Part shown: positions 18,408 through 27,538 of the stretch, one piece after another
How positions within the stretch are numbered: position 1 is the first letter of the stretch
Layout: every line of letters starts with the position of its first letter
Source: Corallococcus coralloides DSM 2259
GTDB lineage: Bacteria; Myxococcota; Myxococcia; Myxococcales; Myxococcaceae
DNA length: 64,000 bases
NCBI RefSeq assembly: GCF_000255295.1
Contig: NC_017030.1
Location: 3,906,001 to 3,970,000 of the forward strand
Reading direction: 5' to 3'
Translations under genes and position numbers: made by a program
Notes under the pieces: model-generated
Database searches by the model: none
What the model was told of the DNA's origin: nothing
Seen by the model: the letters and a program-made list of their open reading frames with translations, nothing else

Positions 18408-20651
18408 TCACCCCGCGCGGCGGCGCTTCTCCTTCTTCGGCTTGGGCTCGGGCGTCTTCGGGGCCGGCGTGGGTTCGCGCAGCTCCTCCGGGACGGGGAG
18501 GGCGGGCTGGGAGGGGCGCGTGGGGGGCGCGGGCGTGCCTTCCGGCAGCGCGCCTTCCACCTGCTCGGAGGGCAGGGCCGGCAGGCGGATGATGAACGCG
18601 GTGCCTTCGCCCACCTTGCTCTGCACGCTGATGCTGCCGCCGTGGTTCTTCACGATGCGCTGGCAGATGGCGAGCCCCAGGCCCGTGCCCTTCTGCTTCG
18701 TCGTGAAGAAGGGCACGAAGATGTGCGGCTGTTGATCCGCCGGAATGCCCGGCCCGGTGTCGGAGACGCGCACCTCCACGAACTCGCCGCCCGCGCTGCG
18801 CAGGTCGCCGAAGCGCTCCGGCTTCTCCGTGCGCACCGTGATGCGGCCCGGCTGCGGCCCCAGGGCCTGCACCGCGTTCTGCACCAGGTTGATCAGCACC
18901 TGCTTGAGCTGCTCCGCGTCGCCCTCCGCGCGCGGCAGGCGCAGGTCCAGCTCCACCGCCAGCTCCGCCGTGGGCGGCATGTCGTTCTGGATGAGCCGCA
19001 TCGTGCGCGTCACCACCTCGTTGAGGTCGGTGGGCCCGAAGTTCTGCTTCAGCGGGCGCGAGTAATCCAGGAACGCCGTCACCACGCCGTTGAGCCGGTT
19101 CACCTCCTCGACGATGACGTCCAGGAACTCGCCGTCCTCGCCCGGCAGCTTCCGCGGATCCAGGCACTGCGCCGCGCCCTTGATGGCGCCCAGCGGGTTG
19201 CGGATTTCATGCGCCAGGCCCGCCGCCATCTCACCCAGCGCCGCCAGGCGATCCCGCTCGCGGATCTTCTCGTACAGCTTGGAGTTCTCCAGCACCGTCG
19301 CCATCCGCTCGGAGACCTCCAGGATGAGCGCGATTTCATCCGACGCGTACGCCTCCGGCACCCGTTCGTCCCACAGGTTCAGGAAGCCGATGACGCGGTC
19401 GTTGCCCATCAGCGGCACGCTGATGCCGGCCTTCATCTGGAGCAGCGCGGCGCGCGTGTCGTTGAGCCGCTTCAGCTCGTCGCGGAAGCGCTTGCCCTCC
19501 ACCGCCTGCACCCGCATCACGGAGATGCGCCGCTCGATGTTCTCCAGCAGCACCGCCTTCTGCCCGCTGGCCACCGCGAAGAGCACGCCGCGAGCGGCCG
19601 CCGTGTCCAGGAGCGCCACCGGCAGCGGGCCTCGCGAGTCCAAAAGCCGGTAGCCCGGCCGGTCCTCCGCCATCAGGTACACCGACGCGTGCGTCACGCG
19701 CCCCGTCTCGTGCAGCGCATCCAGCACCACGCGCGCCAGCTCTGAAATCTCGATGACGGAGGCCATGCGCACGCGCAGGGCGCTCAGCGTGCCCAGCAGC
19801 GCGAAGCGCTCGCGGAAGAAGATGCGCACCACCATCTCCTCCACCTTGGTGCGCAGCGGATCCAACAGGATGAGGATGACGAACGCGGCCACCACCGTGT
19901 TGAAGACGAAGAGCGACGTGTTCTCGTCCACCCACGCCGTCAGCACCGTGAACACCGACGCCAGGATGATGGCCAGCACCGTCTGCGAGGCGATCTTCCC
20001 CAGGAGCTCGTGCAGGTCCATCAGCCGCAGCCGCAGCAGCGTCTGCGCGAGGAAGAACAGGTAGAGCGTCGCGAAGACCGGACCCAGCGTGGGGAACGGG
20101 ATGTCGTTGCGCGACAGGAAGTCCAGCCCGTTGAACAGCACCGCCGCGCCCGCGCCAATGGCCAGGTACGCCAGCCGGAACTGCTCGATGCGCGACTCCG
20201 TCGTGCGCACCCGGTGCACCAGCAAGGACACGGAAGTGAACAACGTGCCCAGCACCCAGGCGCCCAGCGCCAGACGGGCCCATGGTTTGTCCGCCAAGGG
20301 TGTAACGGCGACGGTCAGACCCAGCACGCCGGACAGGAGGGCGAGCCGCCGGCCGACCTGGTGGGCTCCCTTGCTGACCCCCAGGAACTCGAGGAAGAAG
20401 GCGACCGCCGCCCCGGGCACCAGGGAGACGACGAGCACCGTCGCCCCGAGGGCGATGCGGGACACCCAGGGGTAGTCGAGGGAGGGGAAGATGCTGTGGA
20501 AGAAGAGGCTGAGGTAATACCCGGCGACCGTCAGGGTGAAGACGGAGTAGAGCGTGAGGACCCGGGGCCGTCCGGGGCGCAACAACATGGACACGCCCAG
20601 CGCCAGACCGATGATGGAAGCGAGCAGTGCGCTTTGGGTGCGGATATCCAT
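18408..20651 (-). CDS. Membrane sensor histidine kinase with GAF domain
   Basis: 747 residues. The N-terminal third has seven or more hydrophobic helices in a 7TM-like or MASE-like sensor, ending near DENTSLFVFNTVVAAFVILILLD in outline. A GAF domain follows (about 290-450). The dimerisation/phosphoacceptor motif LAHEIRNPLGAIKGAAQ carries His near residue 481. The ATPase has N-box VQNAVQAL, G1 VSDTGPGIP, F-box FFTTKQKGTGLGLA. The tail is Pro/Lys-rich. No receiver domain is fused and no response regulator gene is adjacent, so its partner is elsewhere. It is divergent from the lytic transglycosylase gene with a 110-bp shared promoter region containing the palindrome TGGAAATTTTCCA (20685-20697). 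Confidence 0.88.
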   Translation of the reverse strand: MDIRTQSALLASIIGLALGVSMLLRPGRPRVLTLYSVFTLTVAGYYLSLFFHSIFPSLDYPWVSRIALGATVLVVSLVPGAAVAFFLEFLGVSKGAHQVGRRLALLSGVLGLTVAVTPLADKPWARLALGAWVLGTLFTSVSLLVHRVRTTESRIEQFRLAYLAIGAGAAVLFNGLDFLSRNDIPFPTLGPVFATLYLFFLAQTLLRLRLMDLHELLGKIASQTVLAIILASVFTVLTAWVDENTSLFVFNTVVAAFVILILLDPLRTKVEEMVVRIFFRERFALLGTLSALRVRMASVIEISELARVVLDALHETGRVTHASVYLMAEDRPGYRLLDSRGPLPVALLDTAAARGVLFAVASGQKAVLLENIERRISVMRVQAVEGKRFRDELKRLNDTRAALLQMKAGISVPLMGNDRVIGFLNLWDERVPEAYASDEIALILEVSERMATVLENSKLYEKIRERDRLAALGEMAAGLAHEIRNPLGAIKGAAQCLDPRKLPGEDGEFLDVIVEEVNRLNGVVTAFLDYSRPLKQNFGPTDLNEVVTRTMRLIQNDMPPTAELAVELDLRLPRAEGDAEQLKQVLINLVQNAVQALGPQPGRITVRTEKPERFGDLRSAGGEFVEVRVSDTGPGIPADQQPHIFVPFFTTKQKGTGLGLAICQRIVKNHGGSISVQSKVGEGTAFIIRLPALPSEQVEGALPEGTPAPPTRPSQPALPVPEELREPTPAPKTPEPKPKKEKRRRAG

Positions 20652-20761
20652 GTGCAGGCGGACAGTCTAACCTCTGTCAGGGGGTGGAAATTTTCCAACC
20701 ATCCCCAGTTGTCCTCGGGCGTGCCCGAGCGCATCTCCCAGGGTCCCCGAGGCCCCCGCGA

Positions 20762-23185
20762 ATGAAAGTGTCCCTCCAGCATCTCGCCCTCCTCGCCTCC
20801 GCGGCGCTGTTGTCCGCGCAGGCTCCTGCCCCCGCCGTGGCTCCGGTGACGCCGGCCGCCACGGCTCCCGCCTCCACTGACGACACGGACCAGGCCCCCA
20901 CGACGCGCACGGACAATGCGCCGTCGGAGGCGCAGCTGACGCCGCCGCCGGACGCGGACAAGGCGCCGTTGCCGGTGGGCTACGTGCAGGTGTTCAACCC
21001 GGCCTTCCCGGGGCTCGTGCCGCCCACGCCGGTGGTGCACCGCGGGCGCCGCTACGGGCTGGAGGACCTGACGCCGTACTTCGCGGACGGCAAGAAGAGG
21101 GACGCGAAGGACGCGTTCGACAAGGGCCAGTACACCAAGGCACGCGCGCTGCTGGAGGGTGAAGGGGACAGCCCGCCGGTGCGCTACCTGCGCGCGCTGT
21201 CCGCGGTGCGGGCCGGGGACGACAAGGCGGCGGCGGCGGAGATGGCGGCGCTCGCCAACGACTACCCGGCGCTGAAGGACCGCTGCCTCACGCACGCGGG
21301 CGTGGCGCTGGAGTCCCAGGGCCGGCTGGATGACGCGGCGGCCAGCTTCAAGCAGGTGCCGGAAGGCTCGCGCATGTACGTGGACGCGCGCCTGGGTCTG
21401 GCGCGCGTGCTGCGCAAGAAGAAGGACTACGACGGCGCCATGGAGGCGCTGACGCCGCTCACCCAGCGCATGATGACGGGCTGGGGCCGCAACGTGGGCG
21501 CGGAGGCGCTCATCGCCACGGCGGACCTGGCGGTGGAGAAGAAGGACAAGGCCGCGGAGAAGGCCGCGCTGTGGAAGCTGTGGGCAGCCCAGCCCCTGTC
21601 GCCCATCGTCAAGCAGGTGGAGAAGCGCCTCAAGGGGCAGACGCCGCCCGTGGACGCCAAGGTGGGCCGCGCGGAGGCGCTCATCGAAGCGCACCGCAAC
21701 AAGCAGGGCATGGCCATCCTGGAGCCGATGCTCAAGACGCTGAAGCTGCCGGACGCGCTCGCGTGCCGCGCGCACTTCGCGTTCGGCAAGGGGCAGCGCA
21801 AGGAGCGCCAGCACACCGCCGCCATCCAGATCCTCACGCCGGTGGTGGAGCAGTGCAAGGACCGCGACCTGCTGGCCCGCGCGCTGTACGTGCTCGGCTC
21901 GTCGCGCTCCATCGTGGATCAGCAGCGCGGCACGGACACCTACGAGCGGCTGGCGAAGGAGTTCCCGGACCACTCGTTCGCGGACGACGCGCTCTTCTAC
22001 GCGGCCGACCTGTACGTGAAGACCCACCGCCCCAAGGAGGCCATGGCGCGGCTGGATGAGGTGGCGCGGCTCTACCCCAAGGGCGACTTCCTGGGCGAGG
22101 CGCTCTTCAAGGCCTTCTGGGTGGCGCGCACGTCGAAGGTGGAGGACGGGGGCTTCTCCTTCCTGGACCGCATCGAGGAGCAGTTCGCCAACGCGGACGA
22201 GTCCTACGACGTGGAGCGCGCGCGCTACTGGCGGGCGCGCACGCTGGAGGAGCGCGGCAACATCCAGGGCGCCGCGGAGCTGATGGAGAAGCTCGCGGTG
22301 GAGCACCCGGCCACGTACTACGGCCTGATGGCGCGCTCGAAGCTGGGCGAGCTGGACCCGAAGCGGCTGGAGGCCGTGTCGGCGTCCATCTTCGACGTGC
22401 CGGAGGCCGCCAGCCCCTGGCCGATGTTCGCGGGCCCCATGGGGGACGACCCCCACTTCCGCGCGGGCGTGGAGCTGTTGCGCCTGGGCTTCGCGGACTC
22501 CGTGCCGTCGGAGCTGATGCTGGTGAACCGCGCCAACCAGCCGCCGGAGTCCATGCGGCTGTTGGTGATGGTGCTGTCGCAGTCCGGTGACGCGCGGTCG
22601 GCGCACGCCATCGCGCGGCTCGCGCTGCGCAAGGACCTGAGCGGGCGCATCACCCCGCAGACCCGTCCCGTGTGGGAGGTGGCCTATCCCAACGCGTTCC
22701 GCGACCTGATTGAAAAGCACACCGCGCCCGCGGGCGTGGAGCCGGACCTGCTCCAGGCGCTGATGCGCGAGGAGAGCGCGCTGGACCCCAAGGCCCTGTC
22801 CTGGGCCGGCGCGATGGGGCTCACGCAGCTGATGCCCTCCACGGCGAAGGGCGTGGCGCGCGAGCTCAAGATCAAGAAGTTCACCGTGGACTCGCTGCTC
22901 CAGCCGGAGCTGAACATCCGCTTCGGCGCGCACTACCTGGGCGGGCTGATCAAGCAGTTCAAGGGCCACACGCCCTACGCGGTGGGCAGCTACAACGCGG
23001 GCTCCGGCGCGGTGAACCGCTGGCGCGCGGCCAAGCCGGACCTGGCGCTGGATGCGTGGGTGGAGGAGATCCCCATCGCGGAGACGCGCGGCTACATCAA
23101 GCGCGTGCTGCGCTCCTACAACACCTACCAGCTGCTCTACGGCCGCGTGCCGAAGGTGCCGGTGATGCCTAGTGCATCGCGTTAG
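20762..23185 (+). CDS. Slt70-like soluble lytic murein transglycosylase with TPR-like superhelix
   Basis: 807 residues, exported (MKVSLQHLALLASAALLSAQ signal peptide, then an Ala/Pro/Thr-rich stretch to about 75). Residues about 110-620 are TPR-like helical repeats as in the Slt70 doughnut. The C-terminal SLT domain has the catalytic Glu in LMREESALDP, the GAMGLTQLMPSTA motif, and YNAGSGAVNRW. It cleaves peptidoglycan glycan strands to 1,6-anhydro products in the periplasm. The ATG at 20762 is chosen for the signal peptide. The stop at 23185 is 60 nt before the secreted-protein gene. Divergently transcribed from the histidine kinase; roles in wall turnover or predation are both possible. Confidence 0.88.
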   Translation: MKVSLQHLALLASAALLSAQAPAPAVAPVTPAATAPASTDDTDQAPTTRTDNAPSEAQLTPPPDADKAPLPVGYVQVFNPAFPGLVPPTPVVHRGRRYGLEDLTPYFADGKKRDAKDAFDKGQYTKARALLEGEGDSPPVRYLRALSAVRAGDDKAAAAEMAALANDYPALKDRCLTHAGVALESQGRLDDAAASFKQVPEGSRMYVDARLGLARVLRKKKDYDGAMEALTPLTQRMMTGWGRNVGAEALIATADLAVEKKDKAAEKAALWKLWAAQPLSPIVKQVEKRLKGQTPPVDAKVGRAEALIEAHRNKQGMAILEPMLKTLKLPDALACRAHFAFGKGQRKERQHTAAIQILTPVVEQCKDRDLLARALYVLGSSRSIVDQQRGTDTYERLAKEFPDHSFADDALFYAADLYVKTHRPKEAMARLDEVARLYPKGDFLGEALFKAFWVARTSKVEDGGFSFLDRIEEQFANADESYDVERARYWRARTLEERGNIQGAAELMEKLAVEHPATYYGLMARSKLGELDPKRLEAVSASIFDVPEAASPWPMFAGPMGDDPHFRAGVELLRLGFADSVPSELMLVNRANQPPESMRLLVMVLSQSGDARSAHAIARLALRKDLSGRITPQTRPVWEVAYPNAFRDLIEKHTAPAGVEPDLLQALMREESALDPKALSWAGAMGLTQLMPSTAKGVARELKIKKFTVDSLLQPELNIRFGAHYLGGLIKQFKGHTPYAVGSYNAGSGAVNRWRAAKPDLALDAWVEEIPIAETRGYIKRVLRSYNTYQLLYGRVPKVPVMPSASR

Positions 23186-23245
23186 TGCGTAATCCTGGCT
23201 GAAACCTGAATTCGCGCTTTCTTTGTAGAGGGGGAGGGGCGGGCC

Positions 23246-24709
23246 GTGATTTCGTCGGCCGCCATGCTCCCCCTCCGAACGAGAGTCGCTCCCCTCGCCG
23301 TGGCGGTGTTCACCCTGGTGGGCCTGTGTCTTCCGGCTGAAGCCGAGGCGCAGGCCTGGTCGCTGACGAACGCGCAGCGGCAGGCGTTCCTGCGCTACTA
23401 CGCGCCGGTCATCTTCAAGCGCGCGAATGCGAACGACAACAAGCACGGCTACGACTGGTTGACGAACTTCGACTTCGACCAGGACGGGGACTTCTCCAAC
23501 AACAAGCTGCACTGGAAGCAGATCAACCAGTACGTGGACGCGTCCCGCGCGGGCCCCAGCGCGTTCGACAAGTGGCGCATCCGGCCCACGCTCTACACGT
23601 CACTGATTGAGTACATGGACGGGGGGAAGAACCTCACCCTCGTGTATCACCTGTATCACGCGCTGGATAAGAACGCGGCGGGCAACTGGCAGCTGCACGA
23701 CTGGGAGCGCGTCGAGCTGCAAGTGAAGAACGTGGTGGGCAACCCGGGCAGCGGCGAGACCGTGGCGTACGCGGTGGTGACGCAGCACAAGCGCAACGTG
23801 GTGCGCCGGGCGGGGAGTGGCGACCTCCAGTTCATGCAGACGGGCACGGGCAGCCACCTGCTCATCTGGCAGGCGGAGTGGTCCGACAAGCTGCTGGCGC
23901 CGCATGGGCAGGAGCTGCGCTTCGTGACGGATCCGTATTCGTTCTTCGCAGGCCGGATGGCGTCCGGGGGGAAGGCGGAGGCGGACGTGAACAACGACGA
24001 CGGGCGCAAGAAGCTGCACTTCGTCTTCGTGCCGGAGGACGACGGGGCGGCGGTGGCGGCGTTCAACGCACAGCCGGTGCGGTACTCGACGGCGGACGCG
24101 CAGGCCAGCCGCTACGACAACGGGTCTTCGGCCAACTGGCCAGCGGTGAAGCGCGTCACGTACGAGCTGCAGGACCTGGCGGACATCCTCCCCACGCACT
24201 GGGAACACGGGGGCTATGCGACGCACTGGCTGCCGGACGCGTCGCAGTTCTTCTACCTGGAGAGCCCGGTGGTGAACGAGGCGGGGCAGGCGGAGGTGAG
24301 CGTGGGGCTGCAGCGCTTCTTCTCCAAGACGCGTGACATCGAAGGACAGGACGACCGCGAGGGCTACCCGTCGAAGAAGTGGTTCTTCGGCACGTTCGAG
24401 CTGAACGACAAGGCGTCGGACACGGGCGGCGGCGGCTCCAGCGAGTTCCACGACAAGTCGTGGGCGGGCACGGTGGCGGACTCGCGGGGGCAGACGCGCA
24501 TGAGCGCCAGCGGCTACCCGGCCTCCGTGAACTCATACTGGTGGCAACACGACTACTTCGTGCACTCGGGCGTGACGGACGACACGGACGGGCGAGAGCA
24601 GGGCTTCTGGCTGCAGGGCGGGTGGTACCTGCCGCAGAACGGCGGGTTCGACGGACGCTGGGTGCAGCTCTTCGACGACCGGCCGGGCAAGGAGTCTGGC
24701 GAGTACTGA
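23246..24709 (+). CDS. Secreted protein of unknown function with HDWE motif
   Basis: 487 residues with a Sec signal peptide (TRVAPLAVAVFTLVGLCLPA then AEAQA). The mature part is rich in Trp, Tyr and Asp. It contains YHLYHALDKN, LHDWERVELQV, a DFDQDGDF segment resembling a calcium-binding loop, WEHGGYATHWLPD and paired YWWQHDYF/FWLQGGWYLP motifs. HDWE recalls the GHRHDWE core of NLP/NPP1 necrosis-inducing proteins and Vps62-like proteins, but overall similarity is not evident to me, so no function is assigned. GTG 23246 is favoured by the GGGGAGGGG ribosome site; ATG 23264 would also give a signal peptide. It has its own strand neighbours but no clear operon partner. Confidence 0.65.
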   Translation: MISSAAMLPLRTRVAPLAVAVFTLVGLCLPAEAEAQAWSLTNAQRQAFLRYYAPVIFKRANANDNKHGYDWLTNFDFDQDGDFSNNKLHWKQINQYVDASRAGPSAFDKWRIRPTLYTSLIEYMDGGKNLTLVYHLYHALDKNAAGNWQLHDWERVELQVKNVVGNPGSGETVAYAVVTQHKRNVVRRAGSGDLQFMQTGTGSHLLIWQAEWSDKLLAPHGQELRFVTDPYSFFAGRMASGGKAEADVNNDDGRKKLHFVFVPEDDGAAVAAFNAQPVRYSTADAQASRYDNGSSANWPAVKRVTYELQDLADILPTHWEHGGYATHWLPDASQFFYLESPVVNEAGQAEVSVGLQRFFSKTRDIEGQDDREGYPSKKWFFGTFELNDKASDTGGGGSSEFHDKSWAGTVADSRGQTRMSASGYPASVNSYWWQHDYFVHSGVTDDTDGREQGFWLQGGWYLPQNGGFDGRWVQLFDDRPGKESGEY

Positions 24710-24857
24710 ATTGGTCCTGATTTCCGGGTGGGGGCAGAGCGAGAAGCGGCGCTCATGCCCACCCGTGCAGGCGCACTGGAAGAATCTCGGGACCGGAGTG
24801 GGGCTGGTAGGCTTGAGGGGCAGTCCCACCCCCTCGTTTGCGTGAAGGAAACACGCC

Positions 24858-26006
24858 ATGAGCCAGCCCAGCGCCCCCAGCCCTCAACAAATAGACCTCA
24901 ACCGCACCGCCGTGGAGATCGCCCCCGAGACCTTCTGGGTCGGGAAGCGCGAGCCCGGCGGCATCTTCTTCGCCAACCCATACCTGCGCCGCTTTCGGGG
25001 CACGGACACGCGGACGAAGAAACCCGCCGAGTTCAACCTCCTCATCGACCCCGGGTCGAGCAGCGACTTCTCCACCATCCACACGAAGGTGGTGTCGCTG
25101 ATTGGCGGGATGGACCGGCTGTCGGCGCTCTTCATCAACCACCAGGATCCGGACGTGGGCTCGTCCGCGAACATCATCTCGGCGCGCTACTCGCCGCGCG
25201 CGAGCATCCTGTGCTCCGAGGACACCTGGCGGCTCATCGTCCACTTCAACCTGCCGCGCAACCGCTTCATCCCGACGGAGAAGTTCTCCGCGGGGCTGAG
25301 CGTGCCCACGGGGCACAAGCTGTTGCCGGTGCCGTCTCCGTTCTGCCACTTCCGGGGCGCGGTGATGCTCTACGACCCGCAGACGCGGGTGCTCTTCACG
25401 GGGGACCTCTTCGGAGGCCTCACGGACAGCAAGGCGCAGGGCCTGTGGGCGGACGAGTCCGACTGGACGGGCATCCGGGCGTTCCACCAGATCTACATGC
25501 CGGTGAACTCGGCGCTGGTGCGCGCGGTGGCGGCCATCCGGAAGCTCACGCCCGCGGTGGAGATGATCGCCCCGCAGCACGGCCGCATCATCCGCGGCAA
25601 GCTGGTGCAGCAGTTCCTGGAGCGCATGGAGCGGCTGCAGGTGGGCCTGGACATCATCGACGAGGCGCAGGACCGCACGCACCTGCAGGCCTGGAGCGCG
25701 GTGATTGACCGGGTGCTGAACCTGGCGCGCGGCTACCTGGGTGACTCGGTGGAGGCGAAGCTCACCGCGAGCGGCCAGCTGTCGGACACGGCGAAGTTCA
25801 ACGGCCAGCGGCTGGAGGTGAGCCGCATGGGCAAGTGGACGCTGGAGCACGTGGTGGAGGTGCTCTGCCAGGGCGAGCCGTCGGAGATTTCGGGCCCCAT
25901 CATGGTGGAGGCGACCATCGCCGCCGCTGAGTACAACCTGCCCACTCCGCACCTGGACATCGAAGGCGCTGGCGCGCCCGCGCCTGTCTCGCTGCTGGAG
26001 CCGTGA
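24858..26006 (+). CDS. ODP/FprA-like metallo-beta-lactamase-fold di-iron protein
   Basis: 382 residues. The N-terminal domain is the MBL fold of flavodiiron proteins: FNLLIDPGSSSDF, FINHQDPDVGSS (metal-site motif corresponding to HxExD), CSEDTWRLIVHF, LPSPFCHFRGA-type segment, LFTGDLFGGL and the late His in IAPQHGRIIRG. No flavodoxin domain follows. Instead there are about 120 residues of helical sequence with no motif I recognise. This plan matches the oxygen-binding di-iron ODP sensor group more than FMN-dependent oxygen or NO reductases. SD and ATG at 24858 are clear (AAGGAAACACGCC). Its stop overlaps the GTG of the next kinase gene, suggesting an oxygen/redox sensor paired with kinase signalling. 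Confidence 0.75.
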   Translation: MSQPSAPSPQQIDLNRTAVEIAPETFWVGKREPGGIFFANPYLRRFRGTDTRTKKPAEFNLLIDPGSSSDFSTIHTKVVSLIGGMDRLSALFINHQDPDVGSSANIISARYSPRASILCSEDTWRLIVHFNLPRNRFIPTEKFSAGLSVPTGHKLLPVPSPFCHFRGAVMLYDPQTRVLFTGDLFGGLTDSKAQGLWADESDWTGIRAFHQIYMPVNSALVRAVAAIRKLTPAVEMIAPQHGRIIRGKLVQQFLERMERLQVGLDIIDEAQDRTHLQAWSAVIDRVLNLARGYLGDSVEAKLTASGQLSDTAKFNGQRLEVSRMGKWTLEHVVEVLCQGEPSEISGPIMVEATIAAAEYNLPTPHLDIEGAGAPAPVSLLEP

Positions 26007-27046
26007 GAGGGGAGGGAGGGGTGATACCCAAGGATCCTGACAGCGGAGGCGTGGCCTACCTGGGCCCGGATGCCCTGCGCGGCAAGGCCGCGGACGAAGA
26101 CGGTCTGGAGCCCACGCTCCCGCAGGTGCGGACGCCCGTGTCTCCCGGAGGCACGTTGCTCCAGGGGGCGGTGACGCCCCGGCCCCCGGCGCCGACGAAC
26201 CAGGGGCTCGTCCCCGGGCAGGTGGTGGCGGGCCGCTACCGCGTGGAGAAGTGGCTGGGCGTGGGCGGCACGTCGGCGGTGTACCAGGCGCTGGATGTGA
26301 AGAAGCACCAGCGTGTGGCGCTGAAGGTGCTGGCGGTGCCGTACGCGGATGAAGCGATGGTGACGCGCTTCCGCCAGGAGGTGGAGCACGCCCGGGCGCT
26401 GGAGCACGTGAACATCCTGCATGTGTTCGACGTGGGCTCGGATGGGGACCGGCACTACCTGACGGTGGAGTTGCTGGAGGGGAGGGATTTGCGTCAGGTG
26501 ATGCTGGAGGGGCGCCCCACGCTGGCCAATGCCTTGCGGTGGCTGACGCATGCCACGGTGGCGCTGGAGCACGCGCATGCGCGCGGGGTGCTGCACCGGG
26601 ACGTGAAGCCGGGGAACCTGTTCATCACGCGCACGGGCGTGCTGAAGCTGATGGATTTCGGGCTCGCGAAGAGCGCGCATGTGATGGGCAACACGGCGCA
26701 GGGCGCGACGCTGGGAACGCCGGAGTACATGGCGCCGGAGCAGGTGAAGGGGGCGGAGGTGTCCCCGGCCACGGACCTGTATGCCCTGGGTGTGGTGGCC
26801 TATGAGCTGCTGACCGGGCAGCTGCCGTTCCGTCACGTGCAGCCTGTTCCGCTGATGCTGATGCACGTGCAGGAGCAGCCGGTTCCTCCAAGGAAGCGGC
26901 GTCCAGACCTGCCGGAAGCTTTCGAGCAGGTCGTCCTCAAGCTGATGCGGAAGCAGCCCGAGGAGCGTTACGCGAGCGCCACGGTGCTGCGCGCTGAACT
27001 GGCGAAGCTGTGGCCGCTGGCACTCCAGCAGGGGCGCGCGTTATAG
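26003..27046 (+). CDS. Ser/Thr protein kinase
   Basis: Up to 347 residues, soluble, with a complete Hanks-type kinase: LGVGGTSAVYQA (P-loop), VALKVLAV (Lys), HRDVKPGNLF, LMDFGLAK, GTPEYMAPEQ and DLYALGVVAYELLTG. A 65-residue N-terminal stretch precedes it and there is no membrane helix or sensor domain, so an upstream partner probably supplies the signal. GTG 26003 overlaps the TGA of the di-iron gene; GTG 26021, with GGAGG five nt upstream, is an equally good start. Either way the two genes are contiguous and probably coupled. The next gene (VOC) follows after 27 nt. Confidence 0.87.
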   Translation: MRGEGGVIPKDPDSGGVAYLGPDALRGKAADEDGLEPTLPQVRTPVSPGGTLLQGAVTPRPPAPTNQGLVPGQVVAGRYRVEKWLGVGGTSAVYQALDVKKHQRVALKVLAVPYADEAMVTRFRQEVEHARALEHVNILHVFDVGSDGDRHYLTVELLEGRDLRQVMLEGRPTLANALRWLTHATVALEHAHARGVLHRDVKPGNLFITRTGVLKLMDFGLAKSAHVMGNTAQGATLGTPEYMAPEQVKGAEVSPATDLYALGVVAYELLTGQLPFRHVQPVPLMLMHVQEQPVPPRKRRPDLPEAFEQVVLKLMRKQPEERYASATVLRAELAKLWPLALQQGRAL

Positions 27047-27073
27047 GAGGCTCCTTTCCGCAGGGGGGCCTCC

Positions 27074-27454
27074 ATGTCTGTCAAATTCAACCACACGATC
27101 ATCCATGCGAAGGACAAGGTCGCATCCGCGCGATTCCTCGCGGAGTTGCTTGGGTTGCCGGAGCCCACGCCCTTCGGGCACTTCCAGGTGGTGAAGCTGA
27201 CGGATGGCGCGTCGCTCGACTACGTCACCACCCAGGACGCGATCCACGGGCAGCACTACGCATTCCTGGTGACGGAGGAGGTCTTCGATTCGCTGATCGC
27301 GAAGATCCGCGACCGGAAGATCCAGCACTGGGCCGACCCGCGCGGCCAGCATGAGAACCAGATCAACACCCATGACGGAGGCCGTGGGGTCTACTTCCAG
27401 GACCCCAACGGCCACTACATGGAAGCCATCACCGTGCCGTACGGCGGCTGGTGA
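27074..27454 (+). CDS. VOC (glyoxalase/dioxygenase) superfamily protein
   Basis: 126 residues forming two beta-alpha-beta-beta-beta modules of the vicinal oxygen chelate fold. Visible metal-ligand positions are the His in FNHTIIHAKD, the His in GQHYAFLVTEE and the Glu in FQDPNGHYMEAITVPYG. Substrates in the superfamily range from methylglyoxal adducts to antibiotics and extradiol aromatics, so the reaction cannot be named. ATG 27074 is 27 nt after the kinase stop, preceded by GGGGGGCC. Probably the last gene of the di-iron/kinase unit. Confidence 0.8.
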   Translation: MSVKFNHTIIHAKDKVASARFLAELLGLPEPTPFGHFQVVKLTDGASLDYVTTQDAIHGQHYAFLVTEEVFDSLIAKIRDRKIQHWADPRGQHENQINTHDGGRGVYFQDPNGHYMEAITVPYGGW

Positions 27455-27538
27455 CGTTTCAATGTCTGGGATTGCGTTCCCGCGACGGTTGAGTGACGGC
27501 TCTTCTCGTCGCAAGTCCGGGTAGTAGAGTCCCGAGGC

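Noticed and set aside
20531..23512. 993-codon minus-strand frame across the lytic transglycosylase
   Set aside because: Antisense shadow of a gene with clear SLT motifs; no recognisable domain.
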